The translations under genes and the position numbers were made by a program. A DNA stretch of 64,000 nt from Pontederia crassipes. Taxonomy: Eukaryota; Streptophyta; Magnoliopsida; Commelinales; Pontederiaceae. This document shows, piece by piece, positions 1 to 11,149 of the stretch; positions within the stretch are counted from its first letter, which is position 1, and each line of letters opens with the position of its first letter. The DNA is taken from assembly GCA_030549335.1 (NCBI GenBank), contig CM060192.1, positions 24,804,157 to 24,868,156 of the forward strand, in the 5' to 3' direction. The notes under the pieces were generated by a model, which had not been told where the DNA came from, did not search any database, and saw only the letters and a list, made by a program, of their open reading frames with translations.

Positions 1-2060
1 TTAGCTTCGTCGGACAAGATGACTCGAGCAAGATGAAAACTCTGTAGGGAGAAACTCCCATCTAAATAGGCAAATAGTAACCCTCCAGCTTATCTTATAA
101 TTCATGAGCCTGTCTTTCAATCATGTGGATCGATCAAGACTGTAAGGAGCAAAAGTGACTGCTGGTCATCTTAAGGTTCATATTATTCGGTATCAATCAG
201 GTCGACAAAAGCTTATCAAATGGGAGGGTTTCAATCAAAGTCGTAATCTTTCTATCCACAGATCGGACGAGCGAAAGTCGAGCGGTCATCCGATTGAGGT
301 TCATGCAGCGATCGTCAAAAGATGGACGAACACCCATATCTATATTCTTCGGTCGATCGAAAAGGGAGCGATAACCTATTCTATGTTAATTTGTCAGTCA
401 TTCCAAGGCCATGTACTGCCAGTCGACCGGGAGAGGATCAGTCATCCATTATCACATGAGTCTGTGCATTTTCGGTCAAGAGTTTCGATCGGCCGAAACT
501 AGACCGGTCTTCTGTTGGAACAGTGTCATCTTCTCCTTCGGTCAGTCGAATTTCTTCGTCGACCATCGGAAGTTCTTTCGAAGAGATAATCTAGATCGAT
601 CGGTCGTTCAAAATAGTTTCAGTCGACTAACTAGTTATCATCATCATTATCAAGTCTAGACATTTTCTAATTTGGTCGTCCGAAAGGATTTTGGACTTTC
701 ATTTTAGTTCATATCGGTTATCCGATTGAGTTTCATACGTCCGATATGGTATGTCACTATACTCTGTCGAGCTGAATCGGACGACCGAAAGGGTTTTGAT
801 CGCCTGCTTAAGTTTGATAGAGCCACATGTTATTGTTGAATCCTTATATTTTCAATCAGTTTTTCACATTCAAACAATAACTAATGCTATTTTACCTAAC
901 ACAACACAGCATGATTTAGAGGCATATATACTCATAAATCTCATCTTAAACATATCATTCACATCATTCTTCTTCATAACTTGCCAATTTCTTGTCTTTA
1001 AACATAAAATGATTTCAGGTTCATCCTAGTTCCAGTCAACAAATATTAATAATTTAATGATATGAAATGAATCATCAAGTTACTATCCAAGTTATATGTT
1101 CATAGATCTAATCATTCGTCATGTTAACAACTCATATGTAGTATGTAATCCATTCGGTCATGCTCAAAAGAAAGAGAAAACAAATTCGTACATCTACAAA
1201 ATCATAAGACTTGATCTACACCCTTACTGGCATGAAACTTAACCACTAATCAGTCCTTAAAAAATGCGATAATCCTTCTGAAATCATCCCATGACCCAGA
1301 TACCAAAAACACACCTTTTTTTTCTGCGCGATTTGGTTCTTCTTCACCAAATCAAGCTCTAGTTGCATCCTCCCCATCCTCCTACGTCACTTGCGCCCGA
1401 AGAACTAGACGGTCTGCCCCTTCGTGCTCTAGCCGAAACCAATGGAGAGAGCACATGAATGGACAGAAGATGGAGAAAAAATGTGAGATGAAGAAGAAAA
1501 AAGGGAACAAGAGAATGAGGCTTTTAAGGCCATGAGATCATGGGGTTTCGTGCCATAACTCTTTAGACCATGAGTGGAGAGGAGGTTATATGATTCAGGA
1601 ATTATTATGGTGTAATGAGCAAGAGAGAGATCAAAACTGAGATCTCTTTCTTTCTGCCCATTGCACTTTCGGGTGCCCAAAAGTGTTTCGATCATTCGGT
1701 AGTGCGCCGATTGGAGTCATCGATCGATCGTGATACCAAGCACCCATTTTGGGTTTCGGTCGCCCGATCAATATGACATCATCTAATAATAAAAATTTTA
1801 AGTTCCAAGGGATTTTTGGTGTGATACACATCTCCCATGCGACTCCCTCGATGCCACTAGTTGCATCGAGATCACTGGGGTGGCAGGCGTGCTTATCACC
1901 CAGGACCACGGCCATGACCTACTTCGATCACGCCCTCAAGAAGCCACCTCCCCATTGCAGACTTCCAACAATATTGTCCACAACGTTGCTGATGACGGGC
2001 GGCATACTGCCCCCTGACGCCAAGCTGCACCAGGAAAGATTTACTTCTTCGTTTGGCTAC
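1..2060. other. Intergenic, no gene recognised
   Basis: Short open frames occur on both strands but none shows a recognisable domain or plausible splice structure. The first 800 bases are rich in variations on TCGGTCGA and CGACCGA, a texture also seen near 62.8-63.1 kb, which suggests old repeat DNA. The stretch 1000-1300 is AT-rich. Confidence 0.5.
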
Positions 2061-2399
2061 TGGAGAGGTCACGCGAGGTGGACGTTGGGGTGACAACATG
2101 GATGAGAAAGAGAAAAAAGAAGGAATTTGCTAAAGAGATCGGTTGATGTCGGTGTGGAAGAGAACGTCCTCTCGACAACGTGGGAGGAAGTTTCTTCATG
2201 CTCGAGTCCTGGACGAGTGGTACCTATCAAAGATCTTACAATGAAGGCTACCGGAGAAGCCACACGAGGGAGATAACAATCGATGAGGGCGACCGTGAGG
2301 CGATCAGGAGTGCGGTGGAGCGAAGGATGCTGCGATCTCAGAGCCAACGACCTGGATCTCTGACGAGGCGACAATCGATGAGGCGAGGTGACACCCCTG

Positions 2400-2556
2400 T
2401 CATGAATTTCTCTCTCTCTCTCTCGATCTCCGACAATGGCGAGACGACATACGATCTCTTTCCCATTCCCCCCCCCCCTCCGCGAATCTCTCTTTCCCCT
2501 TTCTCTCCCCCTTTGTGAATCCCTCTCTCTCTCTCTCTCTCTCTCGCTCTCTCGAT
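2400..2556. repeat. Low-complexity CT/C-rich tracts
   Basis: Runs of (TC)n at about 2406-2424 and 2519-2556 flank a C-rich run near 2467-2480. These tracts generate the Arg/Glu-rich and Ser/Pro-rich open frames on both strands here, which are not genes. Confidence 0.8.
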
Positions 2557-2639
2557 CTCCAGCAAGACAACATCGCCGAGGTGGGCACACAACAATGGTG
2601 AGGTGAGCACACGGGAGGAGGGGTGACGGCGATGTGGGC

Positions 2640-3088
2640 ACATGATGACGGCGAGGTCCACGCATGGAAGGAGGGCTTCATGCGTCAAGCGCTCCATCCG
2701 ACAAAAACTTTGATCAGCGGCATGATCGCATCTGGACGATCGAAAATGCGACACGCTTGGATCGTCGGATCTCGCAAGGACGACCAAGATGGTGCTTCAC
2801 ACAGTATTGAGTGGAAGGTGCTCAGCAAGTCAACATAGCCGAGGTGGGCGCACGACAACGGCGAGGTGGGCACATGGAAGGAGGGTGATGGGGAGGTGGG
2901 CATACGATGACGGTGAGGTCCGCGCATGGAAGGAGGGCTTCATGCATCAAGCGCTCCATCTGACGAGAACTTCGATCAGCGACATGATCGCATTTGGACG
3001 ATAAAAAACACAACACGTTTGGACCGTCGGATCTCGCAACGATGATCAAGATGGTGCTTCACACAGTATTGAGTGGAAGGTGCTCAGT
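2640..3088. repeat. Imperfect tandem duplication, ~258-bp period
   Basis: A segment beginning GCGAGGTCCACGCATGGAAG near 2650 is repeated near 2908 (GTGAGGTCCGCGCATGGAAG). Both copies run about 180 bases and finish with the same stretch ending AGTGGAAGGTGCTCAG (2814-2827 and 3075-3088). Small substitutions separate them. No coding function is apparent. Confidence 0.8.
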
Positions 3089-3961
3089 CCATTTTACTCT
3101 ATATATATATTGCACAAGGAAGAGGAGAGTTTATTTTGGGGTCATTTCCATAAACCACCCCTAAACCATCACGATTTTCCACATCCAACCTCAAACTACG
3201 ACCTTAATTTTTTGGATCCCTAAAATATCACAATTTTTTTAATTTGATCCTTCCATCCAATTCTGTCAATTTTTCTGTTAAATTTGATTTTTTTTATTTA
3301 TGAAATGTTAAAAAACCCCTTCTCTCATTTCTTCTAATATTGGAAAATTTAAAATTAAAAAAAATGAAAAACAAGAGTTGCCGACGCCAATGACTCTCTT
3401 CTCCCTTCTCTAGAATGTCGTCGTCGTCGCCCAAGTTGCGAGGAGCCTCCGGGAGGAGTGGATGATGCGCAAAGGAGGCAAAGCAGGCGAGGTCGCTACC
3501 TCCCCTGCGCACGCCTATTGGACCGTCGCCGATTGCAGTGTGGGGACATCACAATAGTGAGGGAGACCCCCGCTACACGCTGCCACCCCCTGCGCACGCC
3601 GGCAGCAGGGGGAGCGACCACATCAACTCGCGCCAGTAGCTGGCGAAGCGATCCCATCTGCTCACGGCGGAAGAGGGGGGTGACCCCCTGCTCACGTCGA
3701 CAGTAGGGGGCCGACCCCCCCCCCCCCCCCCACGCACACCGGCAGCGAGGGGAGACCCCCCTGTGTGTGCGCCGACAGCAGGGGGCGAACCCCCCTATGT
3801 GCGCCGACAGCACGAGGGGTGACCCCCTACGCGCGTCGACAGTAGGGGGAGTCGCCCCCATGCTCACGCCGGCAGAGGGGGGTCACCCCCTATGCACGCA
3901 GGCAGAGGGGGGCGACCCCCCGCTCGCGTCGACAGCAGGGGCCAACCACCCCCTGCGAGCG

Positions 3962-4771
3962 TGTCACAAGACATTTTCCCATGACAAAGCGCGAAGCCTC
4001 GCAATACCATTGTCATTCAATTTATAGCTCTCGGTCGCTCAGCACCGAAACTATGAAACACATACAGTTGTCGCACACTGCGTAATATTGCGGAGTACCA
4101 AGATATCCGCCCTTAGAACATTTATTTTGTAAGGTCATCCTTATGAATGGTCAAGTTATGTAGCGTACCCGTAGGGTATGTCTTTTGCATCTTCCACATG
4201 TAATAAGACTCCTATACTTACGGTACACTGGAAGAAGTTCACTAGTGCCTTCTGAGGCCTAGATATATGTTATGTTTCATCATATATAAGACAAGCAAGC
4301 TTTCCTTTAATTCTAGTGTCTGACCTTGAGCGTGGGGTGGCAACCCATGACAGTGACCTTTTACGGTGCCTCGTGGTACATCGGCTTCCACTACAGACTT
4401 TAAGCGCCTGCATTAGCGCTGCAGACACAAAGCGCGAAGCCTCGCAGCGCCATTGCCGCTCAATTTATAGTACTCGATCGCTCAGCGTCGAAATCATGGA
4501 ACACATGCAGTCGCTCTGCGTAATATTGCGGAGTACCAAGATATCTGCCCTTAGAACATTTATTTTGTGAGGTCATCCTTATGAATGTCACGGTCCCATG
4601 ACGAGTAGTCCAACACTCTGGTCATGTCCGTGATCGAATTCCTATAAGAGCGACTATCAGCATAGTCATCCCGATCATAAATCTTTCGCTGCTACTCAAA
4701 ACAGACTTGGCTAGGTGTCTATCCGCCTAGGCGTTGCATGAGGTCTAGTGTCCAAAAATGATTCTGCAACA
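3962..4771 (+). repeat. 5' LTR
   Basis: It begins TGTCACAAGACATTTTCCC and ends CTGCAACA, giving TG..CA ends. It contains a private internal duplication: the block AAGCGCGAAGCCTCGCA through CATCCTTATGAATG occurs at about 3985-4148 and again at about 4429-4588. Confidence 0.8.
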
Positions 4772-4773
4772 AG

Positions 4774-4785
4774 TGGTATCAGAGC
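4774..4785 (+). other. Primer-binding site, initiator tRNA-Met type
   Basis: TGGTATCAGAGC lies two bases after the 5' LTR, the canonical place and sequence for reverse-transcription priming by initiator tRNA-Met. Confidence 0.85.
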
Positions 4786-6619
4786 AGTTCATCCTGCTCG
4801 GATTACCCAACGACCATGACTCATTTGTGTCATTGCGACTCGCCCTGGCGTTGGAAAAGTGCTTCTAGTCAAAAACTCCACTAAACTCAGATGCACTAGT
4901 ACCATGGTCTTTGATCATGGATGCCAATGAGGAATGCGTAGCAAGCTTCCTCACCGCACGCCTAGTCGTGTCCAACAGCAAGTTTCTCATACACCCATGT
5001 CGTATCAAGGAACGTCCGTCATACACTACGATGGCAAATTGATTGCCCCACCTAACCGGGATGGTCATGCGTCGCTCACTCGAGCAGATCAATCACCCCA
5101 GGTATATAGTCAGGAATCTTGAAGTGTTGCGCTGCTCAAGAGTGTCCACATGCTCTGCCATGATGGTCTTGTGCTACCCACACATAAAGTCGCATTACAC
5201 AAACGCCGTGTAGCTCGGAGGACCCGTGTCACATTCAGGGACTATCGGTCATGCACTATCATGATGATGTGACGCTGCTCGATATTTTTTACGTCGCATC
5301 GCATGCCTAGTCATGCAACATGAAGCGCACAATCGCTCCACGGGAGAAGTTGGCACAAGGTTAAGCATCAAAGTTCATGGTCCCTTTCGAATAAGGAATA
5401 TCATCCTTTCAGTTATGGAATATCATTCACAAGCATCTTGTCGTGTCGTCAGCATCTCCTGCAATGCCAAGAAGACTTTCACAAATGGGGCAAAGCGTTG
5501 ATTACTTGCAAATACTTGGGAATGAGCTGTCAACCTTGCCTGCCTCGTCAAGTGTCATCCCGCAAGCGGCGTGTTATTACCCATCGAGGGCTAGGATGGA
5601 ACTTGCTACATGCCAACGTAAATTGACGCCATCACCTGATGACCAATTTGGCAAATGATTTGAGCGATGAGCATTTGGTGAACCTTGGCATGCTGCTGTC
5701 AAGTATTTCGTCGTCAACCGAAGGAATGAGTGCCCTTTTCCTTTCGGCCAGTGTCTCGAGTAATTGAAGCGGCCTCCAAAGATCGCAATCCAAAGGTTTT
5801 GAAGGACACACTGACAATGTCATCCCTTCGAATGAAGATGGAGGTGAAGTTGGGAGTTCATGCCATGAGTTCACCAACCACAACTACTTGCCTAAGCGAA
5901 GAGTCTTCACGAGCATCCCTATGGATCGGTGAAGATCCAAAACGGCTACTCTCTCGCAAGGGTCAGTTGGCAGGTGGACAAGTATGTCAAAGGTGCATTA
6001 TTCTTGCTGACAAGCTCAATGACATTACTTTGTCCAAATTGCGGAGGGACGAATATCAAAGGTGCATCTTCTTTATGAACGAGTTCAATGATATATCCCA
6101 AGAGGAGGTCCCAAGATCGGAAGAAGGTATATCCCAAGAACCCTACAAGATGTGGAGAACTCATGATGGCGTTGCCATCGCGACAACGTGGAACGTGGCA
6201 CAACATGGATCCCATTGAGACACGGGACAGAGGCGGGCAGTAGTTCATCAACTAGACATACCCTGGCAAGTTAGGAATGGAGGTCAAGATCGCATTGTTC
6301 AACATTAGCCAAAATGACATGTTGAAGGAGGACGTGAGAGGTATCACCGAGCTCCGCATATAGTGTTCTCAAGTGGATGAAGACCCAACATTGGTACTCT
6401 TCGAATAAAGGGGTTGAAGCTTTGGATTAGGACGAAGTTGGGACGATAGGATCGTCCAACCTCAACTCGCTAGTCACCGCTGCCAAGTCAATCGTGCAAA
6501 GACAAGTGCCATACCACCAAACCCCTTGGGCATGGGCAATGATGGGGAAAGAAGTTTAAGTCGTAAAGAGAAAGCTATTATGTCAAAGACAAAGCCCATC
6601 GAAGTGGAAGGATTGAGTT

Positions 6620-7270
6620 GAATCACAGACACATGTGGGGAGACTCCTGCCGCTCACTATAGCGACTCGAAGTGGACAAGGTAGAGAGGGACATATCAAA
6701 GAATCTTGCTCCGCTTCAAACTATCGAGACATCCATTGACCGCCAAGGGTGAGGTGGTCTTGTACTCTGCCCTCGATGGATGAAGGACTCTACGTTCTAG
6801 CCATTTGCAGCATAGAGGCGTTGAGTTGAACTACAAGGGAACATAGGAAGAGTCTTTTCGCTCACCATAATGACTCGAAGTAGACAAGGGATGGAATGTC
6901 ATATCAAAGAACCTTGTTCTGTCTCAAGGCCGTCGAAGATTCAAATGATCACCAAGGGTGAGGTGGTCATGTGCTCTGCATTTCAACGAATGAAGGACTC
7001 AACGTTGTAAATACTTGCAACATAGAGGCATTGAGTCAAACCCACAAAGCATCCCGAAGCATCCGTGGGAAGACTCTTGTCACTCCCTATAGTGACCCGA
7101 AGCACCCGAAGTAGACAAGTCACAAATGTTGGCATTGAAGAACTTGTGCTGCTTCAAACCGTCGAAATCCCAGAAGGACCATCAAAGGGTGAGATGCACC
7201 CATACCTTGCATTCGACGGAAAGAAGACCTTATGTCGCAGTCACCTGCAACATGAGGACATCGAGTCAAA
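6620..7270 (+). repeat. Three ~205-bp degenerate tandem repeats inside the LTR element
   Basis: Blocks at about 6620-6826, 6827-7030 and 7031-7270 share the order: GACTC near the CTCAC/TATAGYGACTCGAAG motif, then CAAGTAGACAAG-like text, CATCAAAGGGTGAG or CACCAAGGGTGAGGTGGTC, and a closing CAACAT(A/G)GAGGCATTGAG. The copies are diverged and not open. They may be remnants of a repetitive gag-like or untranslated segment. Confidence 0.65.
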
Positions 7271-7723
7271 TCATATAGGTCGAATGATGAGACTCTTCAT
7301 CATGTTCTGCATGATCCTGAAGCAACTCTTCTCCGAGCTATTCTTGAATGTATACAAGAGTTGTTTCACCCCAAGGAGTCAAACCAAATAAGTTGACACT
7401 GTGTAAGTCAAGAGAAGCTGAAGCCAACAGAAACTTGATCGACGGATAGTTGATCGATGAAGTCAGACCGCACAGATGGTGGACTCCACTGGCGCTGCAC
7501 AAGTGATGACCTCAGATTGGACGAAGAATTAGTAAGTGAAGCTGGTCTAAGGGAGGAGTCCCAAGTTGCGGACATTCCTGGCGCTACGTGATGCTGATGA
7601 AGTAGAAGTCAAGGCAAAGAAGATGGATTCCAAATAAGACATGCGAAGTCAAGACTGAAGATGAAGACTCCGAAGAAGTCCAAACAACGGCGTCAGGGGC
7701 GTCGCCGAATTTGAGGGGGAGAA

Positions 7724-8529
7724 TATCACGGAGCATTTTCCCACAACACGAAGCGTGAAGCCTCGCGATATCAATGCCGCTCAACTTATAGCTCTCGACC
7801 GCTCAGCGCCGAAACAATAGAATACATGTAGCCACCCGCACTGTGTAATATTGCGGAGTAACAAGTTATCCGCTCTTATGGCATTTATCTTGTATGGTCA
7901 TCCTTATGAATGGTCTAGTACGTCTTTTCCATCTTTCATATGTAATAAGACTCCTATACATATGGTACACTAGGAGAAATTCACTAGTGTCTTTTGAGGC
8001 CTAGATGTATGTTATATATATAATACAAGCAAGCTTTTCTTTAATTCTAATGTCTGGCCTTGAGCGTGGGATGGCAAACCACATCGGTGACTTTTTTCTG
8101 TGCCTTGTAGTATATTGGCTGCCCCTTTGAACTTTAAGCGCCCGCATTAGCGCCGCAACGCGCTAATGCTACGGTCCCATGATGAGTAATCCAACACTCT
8201 GATCATGTCCGTGATCGAATGCCTATAAGAGCGACTCTCGGCATACTCGTCTTAACCATAAATCTTTCGTTGTTACTCAAAATAGGCTTGACTAGATATC
8301 CCTTTGAACTTTAAGCGCCCGCATTAGCGCCGCAACGCGCTAATGCTACGGTCCCATGACGAGTAATCCAACACTCTGATCATGTTCGTGATCGAATGCC
8401 TATAAAAGCGACTCTCGGCATACTCGTCTTAACCATAAATCTTTCGTTGTTACTCAAAATAGGCTTGGCTAGATATCTATCCGCTTAGCCACCACACGAG
8501 GTCTAGTGTCCGAGAATGACCCTGTGACA
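7724..8529 (+). repeat. 3' LTR with internal 177-bp tandem duplication
   Basis: It matches the 5' LTR from TATCACGGAGCATTTTCCC onward. A 177-bp unit starting CCCTTTGAACTTTAAGCGCC is present twice head to tail (8123-8299 and 8300-8476), with very few differences. The duplication is absent from the 5' LTR, so it arose after insertion. Confidence 0.8.
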
Positions 8530-8948
8530 CGTGTTGACAGCAGAGGATGACCACCCTCCTGCACACGTCGGCAGAGGGGGGTCGTCCCCCTTATGCACGC
8601 CAACAATAGGGGACGACCCCCCTGCGCGTGCTGGCAGCGACCGGCGACCGTGGTCGGTCGCATCGCAGTGCGATCGTCTACTGCGTTCACCGGCCGTCTG
8701 CCGGGATCGGCGACCATCCCCGCTAGTCGCATGGAGGGAAGTGTCGGACCCTGGTGAACGTATTTTTTATTGATGGAGGGGTAATTTTGATTTTTCATAG
8801 AAAATTTAATGAAAAGTTAATAGAAGTCGATAGAATGATCAAATTAAAAAAATCGTGATAGTTTAGAGATAAAAAAAATAAGTTCGTAATTTAAAGTTAG
8901 AAATGAAAAATTATAATAATTTAAAGATGATTTATGAAAATAATTCTT

Positions 8949-9746
8949 TTTTTTTCATCACCGCCACATGTACGAGTCTCTTTTATATTTACATTATCTT
9001 AAGCTATTCAACAAAGACTGCCAATTAAGGGTACGTAAAGGCCAGCGTTTTTTTTTTTTTTTTGCTTTAACGTTAATTATTTTACATCTAACAAAGAACA
9101 GTTGAAATATAGTGTTGTGAAAAAAGTAGATGATACCTTAATTAAATAATTCACTGCATCACAATTCATAAATACAACTAAATAATTAGATAACACCATT
9201 TTTTTTAGAGTTCGAGTACCACGACCTCCTACTAGGAGTTTTTTTCTGTTGCTCCTCGAGAATAAAAAGTAGCTACGGCACAACTAGTAATATGTCGATT
9301 TCTTAATTTGAAAATATTAAAAATGTAATTGGCTATTAACAAATCGATGATAATAAAGCTACGTAGTACCTCTATTATTCATTTTCACTCCTGATTCCTC
9401 AACGACAATCGCGTGGACCAATCGACTTAAAGCACAATTTGTATGATCGATTATTTTTATACTAATTCAATGATTTTTTTTATATCCGAAAAAGGTAAAA
9501 AAATAAACATTGTTTACCGTATCACGTATATATATATATATATACAATAACAACAACAACAAAGTCTTATCCCACTAGGTGGGGTCGGCTACATGGATCA
9601 TACGACGACATTCCGCTCTATTAGTTATTCGTTGATCCATGTTCATAAGATTCGACAAAATTTTATGCTGACTGTCGGGACCTAACACAATCCTCATTCT
9701 TTATTCGGGCTTGGGATCGGCTATAAAATATAGACGGAGTCATCAC

Positions 9747-9781
<35 letters not shown>

Positions 9782-10140
9782 GACAATGAATATAAACAAA
9801 CAAGGAAACTAGGAGCGTAATTTGTCAATAGGTGATTAATTCGGTGAAAGAAAGTAAAAGGATATTACTAATTATTCACGTATATTTCATTCGAAATTTA
9901 ACTTGAAACAGCATTAATGAAATTGTCAATAAATTCAAGTTGGATGTTGCATCGTCTAGCAACTGACGAGTCCAAATTGGTGTAAAGCTTTTCGGCACAC
10001 GCAAATCAGCAATATGATCATGAACAATATGTAATGTTAATATGACGTCGACAGACGTCTTTATACAAGCGGAATTATGGGCAAAATAAAACATCCTTAG
10101 GAATAAAAAGAAGAGAAAAAAAATAAAAGAAAGGTTAATT
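8949..10140. other. AT-rich intergenic DNA
   Basis: Apart from the short RTE-tailed element at 9545-9740 and (AT)n runs at about 9527-9544 and 9751-9776, no gene or RNA is recognised. The stretch lies downstream of the GIR1-like gene and may include its 3' untranslated region near 10100-10145. Confidence 0.5.
9545..9740 (-). mobile_element. Short RTE-tailed non-autonomous element, copy 1
   Basis: Read on the minus strand the element starts ACTCCGTCTATATTTTATAG and ends with the tail ACCTAGTGGGATAAG..(GTT)n, identical to the 3' end of the RTE LINEs elsewhere in the window. The flanks carry an imperfect duplication, ATCACGTATATATAT on the left (from 9521) and ATCACGTGTATATAT on the right (from 9742), as expected from LINE-machinery insertion. 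There is no reading frame. A second copy with the same 5' start is at 21993-22166, so the 5' end is probably genuine and not a random truncation. Confidence 0.8.
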
Positions 10141-10145
10141 TTTTT

Positions 10146-10893
10146 TTAATGACCGAGCGAGAAGTTGAGGTCAATTCTGGGCCTCTTCTGGAGAACGGGC
10201 GCAGGCACGTGCGAGTCGCAACGCGGGCACCGTGGATTCACTTTGGATATGAGCACGTACATCAAGCAGCGCGGGCAACCGGCGGCCGTCAGCGCCCCCG
10301 ACGAAGAGTCACCGCCGTCACCTCTCTCGTCCACGGGCCCTTCCTCCTGTCCCCGCCTTCTGGTCGAGGTGCTGCTCGTGATGGACGACGAGGAAGACGA
10401 CGACCGGGAGGTGGAAGAAGATGGAGAGGCGCCGTCCGACACCCGCAGCTGGCTGACTGCCGCGGCCGGCGGCTTGCTCGGAGACGCCCGCCTTGCTCGC
10501 TCCAAAGCCGTCTTCACCTTGTCGATGGTGCACACGCTCTCGTATCCCGACGGGACCGGAGTTGCGTGGTCCATGAGTTTGAGCTCCAATGTTGAGGACC
10601 GCCGTTTTGGTAGCAGGTTGAGTTCCTGCAAGCCCCGGATCGAAGGACCACGTCCATGGCTCTGTTAATCATACGGCAAAAGGAAAATTAGCAAGTGTGA
10701 GGTAAACTGGCGACATCTAGAGAGAGAGAGAGAGAGAGAGAGTTACCAGTAGTTCAAACCGGGTCTCCAGCCGGGAGGAAACCTTCATGCTGAGATCCAA
10801 ATCACTGTTCGATCCGATGGCGGAGGAAACACCGAGGAGGTTGCGCGTGACCAAGTCTCTCTTCGACTCCATGGTTCCGACGTCCGTAGCCAT
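10146..10893 (-). CDS. GIR1-like protein with C-x2-C pair motif and EAR-like tail
   Basis: Two exons: 10747-10893 (49 codons) and 10146-10661 (171 codons plus stop), giving 220 aa. The 85-bp intron has GT (ends ..CTACTG|GTAACT) and AG (..TTAACAG|AGC) and is phase 0, with a CT-rich interior. Visible features are a conserved-looking N-terminal half (SDLDLSMKVSSRLETRFELL, residues 30-49; then LQELNLLPKRRSSTLELKLM), a Ser-rich linker, cysteines C178, C181, C194 and C197 arranged C-x2-C-x12-C-x2-C around LMYV, and a final DLNFSL motif resembling an EAR repression motif. The cysteine block resembles Arabidopsis GIR1/GIR2, which bind GL2 and TOPLESS; a repressor role is inference. An in-frame second ATG (10872) could be the real start. 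The upstream open frame is a by-product of (CTT/CCT)n repeats. The gene is GC-rich compared with its surroundings. Confidence 0.85.
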
Positions 10894-10921
10894 GAAGAGC
10901 AATGAAAGCAGCGATCTCTGT

Positions 10922-10932
10922 CCTATATATGC
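10922..10932 (-). promoter_or_regulatory. Possible TATA box of the GIR1-like gene
   Basis: GCATATATAGG on the minus strand lies about 30 bases before the first ATG. If used, transcription would start close to that ATG and favour the second ATG at 10872. A TTAAATA-like site near 11095-11102 upstream of the CT-rich tract is an alternative that would give a normal leader. Confidence 0.3.
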
Positions 10933-10977
10933 ACGGGTATGAAGTAGCGCGCAACAGTCTCTGATAACATGCACGAG

Positions 10978-11036
10978 AGGAGGAAGAGAAGGAGGAGGAG
11001 GAGGAGGAGGAGGAGGAGGAGAAGAAGAAGAAGAAA
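10978..11036. repeat. (GGA)n/(GAA)n microsatellite
   Basis: A run of GGAGGA followed by GAAGAA lies just upstream of the GIR1-like gene. On the gene's strand it is a CT-rich tract typical of plant 5' leaders and it creates a spurious Ser/Pro-rich frame. Confidence 0.85.
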
Positions 11037-11149
11037 GAAATAGCATAAACAAAGTGGAGCTTGTGTTGTGGAGCCTTAGAAGGCAGGTGCTGTGTATTTA
11101 ACAGTGTGGGAGAAGGGGATGGAGCCAATTAATTAATTAACTAAAGGTA

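Larger units (their letters stand above)
3962..8529 (+). mobile_element. Non-autonomous LTR retrotransposon
   Basis: Two ~800-bp direct repeats bound an internal region of about 2.95 kb. Directly after the left repeat is TGGTATCAGAGC (4774-4785), a classic primer-binding site complementary to initiator tRNA-Met. Just before the right repeat is a purine tract TTTGAGGGGGAGAA (about 7710-7723). The internal region has no recognisable gag, protease, reverse transcriptase or integrase, only short broken frames, so the element resembles a LARD-type passenger. The LTRs differ by substitutions and by different internal duplications, so it is not young. A clean 5-bp target duplication is not evident. 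Confidence 0.85.
3138..8948. mobile_element. Long-TIR DNA element (Mutator-like?) carrying a nested LTR element
   Basis: The left end (about 3138-3300) and the reverse complement of the right end (about 8765-8948) align over roughly 170-200 bases. Both contain a CATAAAYCA stretch, then a block around TCACGATTTT, and then TTTTTTTAATTTGATC. This is the architecture of long terminal inverted repeats. Between the AT-rich arms lies GC-rich DNA full of GGGGTGACCCCC-like runs (3450-3960 and 8530-8740), interrupted by an LTR retrotransposon. No transposase is visible, so the element is probably non-autonomous. The exact ends and a 9-bp target duplication could not be fixed. The Mutator-like assignment rests on arm length and resemblance in layout to two other elements in the window. 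Confidence 0.6.

Noticed and set aside
155..502. Open frame with LIKWEGF resembling a retrotransposon chromodomain
   Set aside because: Only a few residues match, there is no integrase context and the frame breaks at once.
2069..2787. Long Arg/Glu-rich minus-strand frames
   Set aside because: They are produced by CT/GA low-complexity tracts and have no family resemblance.
3496..4027. Overlapping open frames on both strands in GC-rich DNA
   Set aside because: Open only because of GC-rich, G/C-run composition inside a transposon core; repeats of Cys/Arg/Pro reflect GGGGTGACCCCC units.
3957..8534. CGTGT as a 5-bp target duplication of the LTR element
   Set aside because: It would force LTR ends that do not start with TG, and the alternative TG..CA ends give no matching pentamers; left unresolved.
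10717..11052. N-terminal Ser/Pro-rich extension of the GIR1-like protein
   Set aside because: It is translated microsatellite with no conserved residues; the recognisable protein starts at or after MATDVG.
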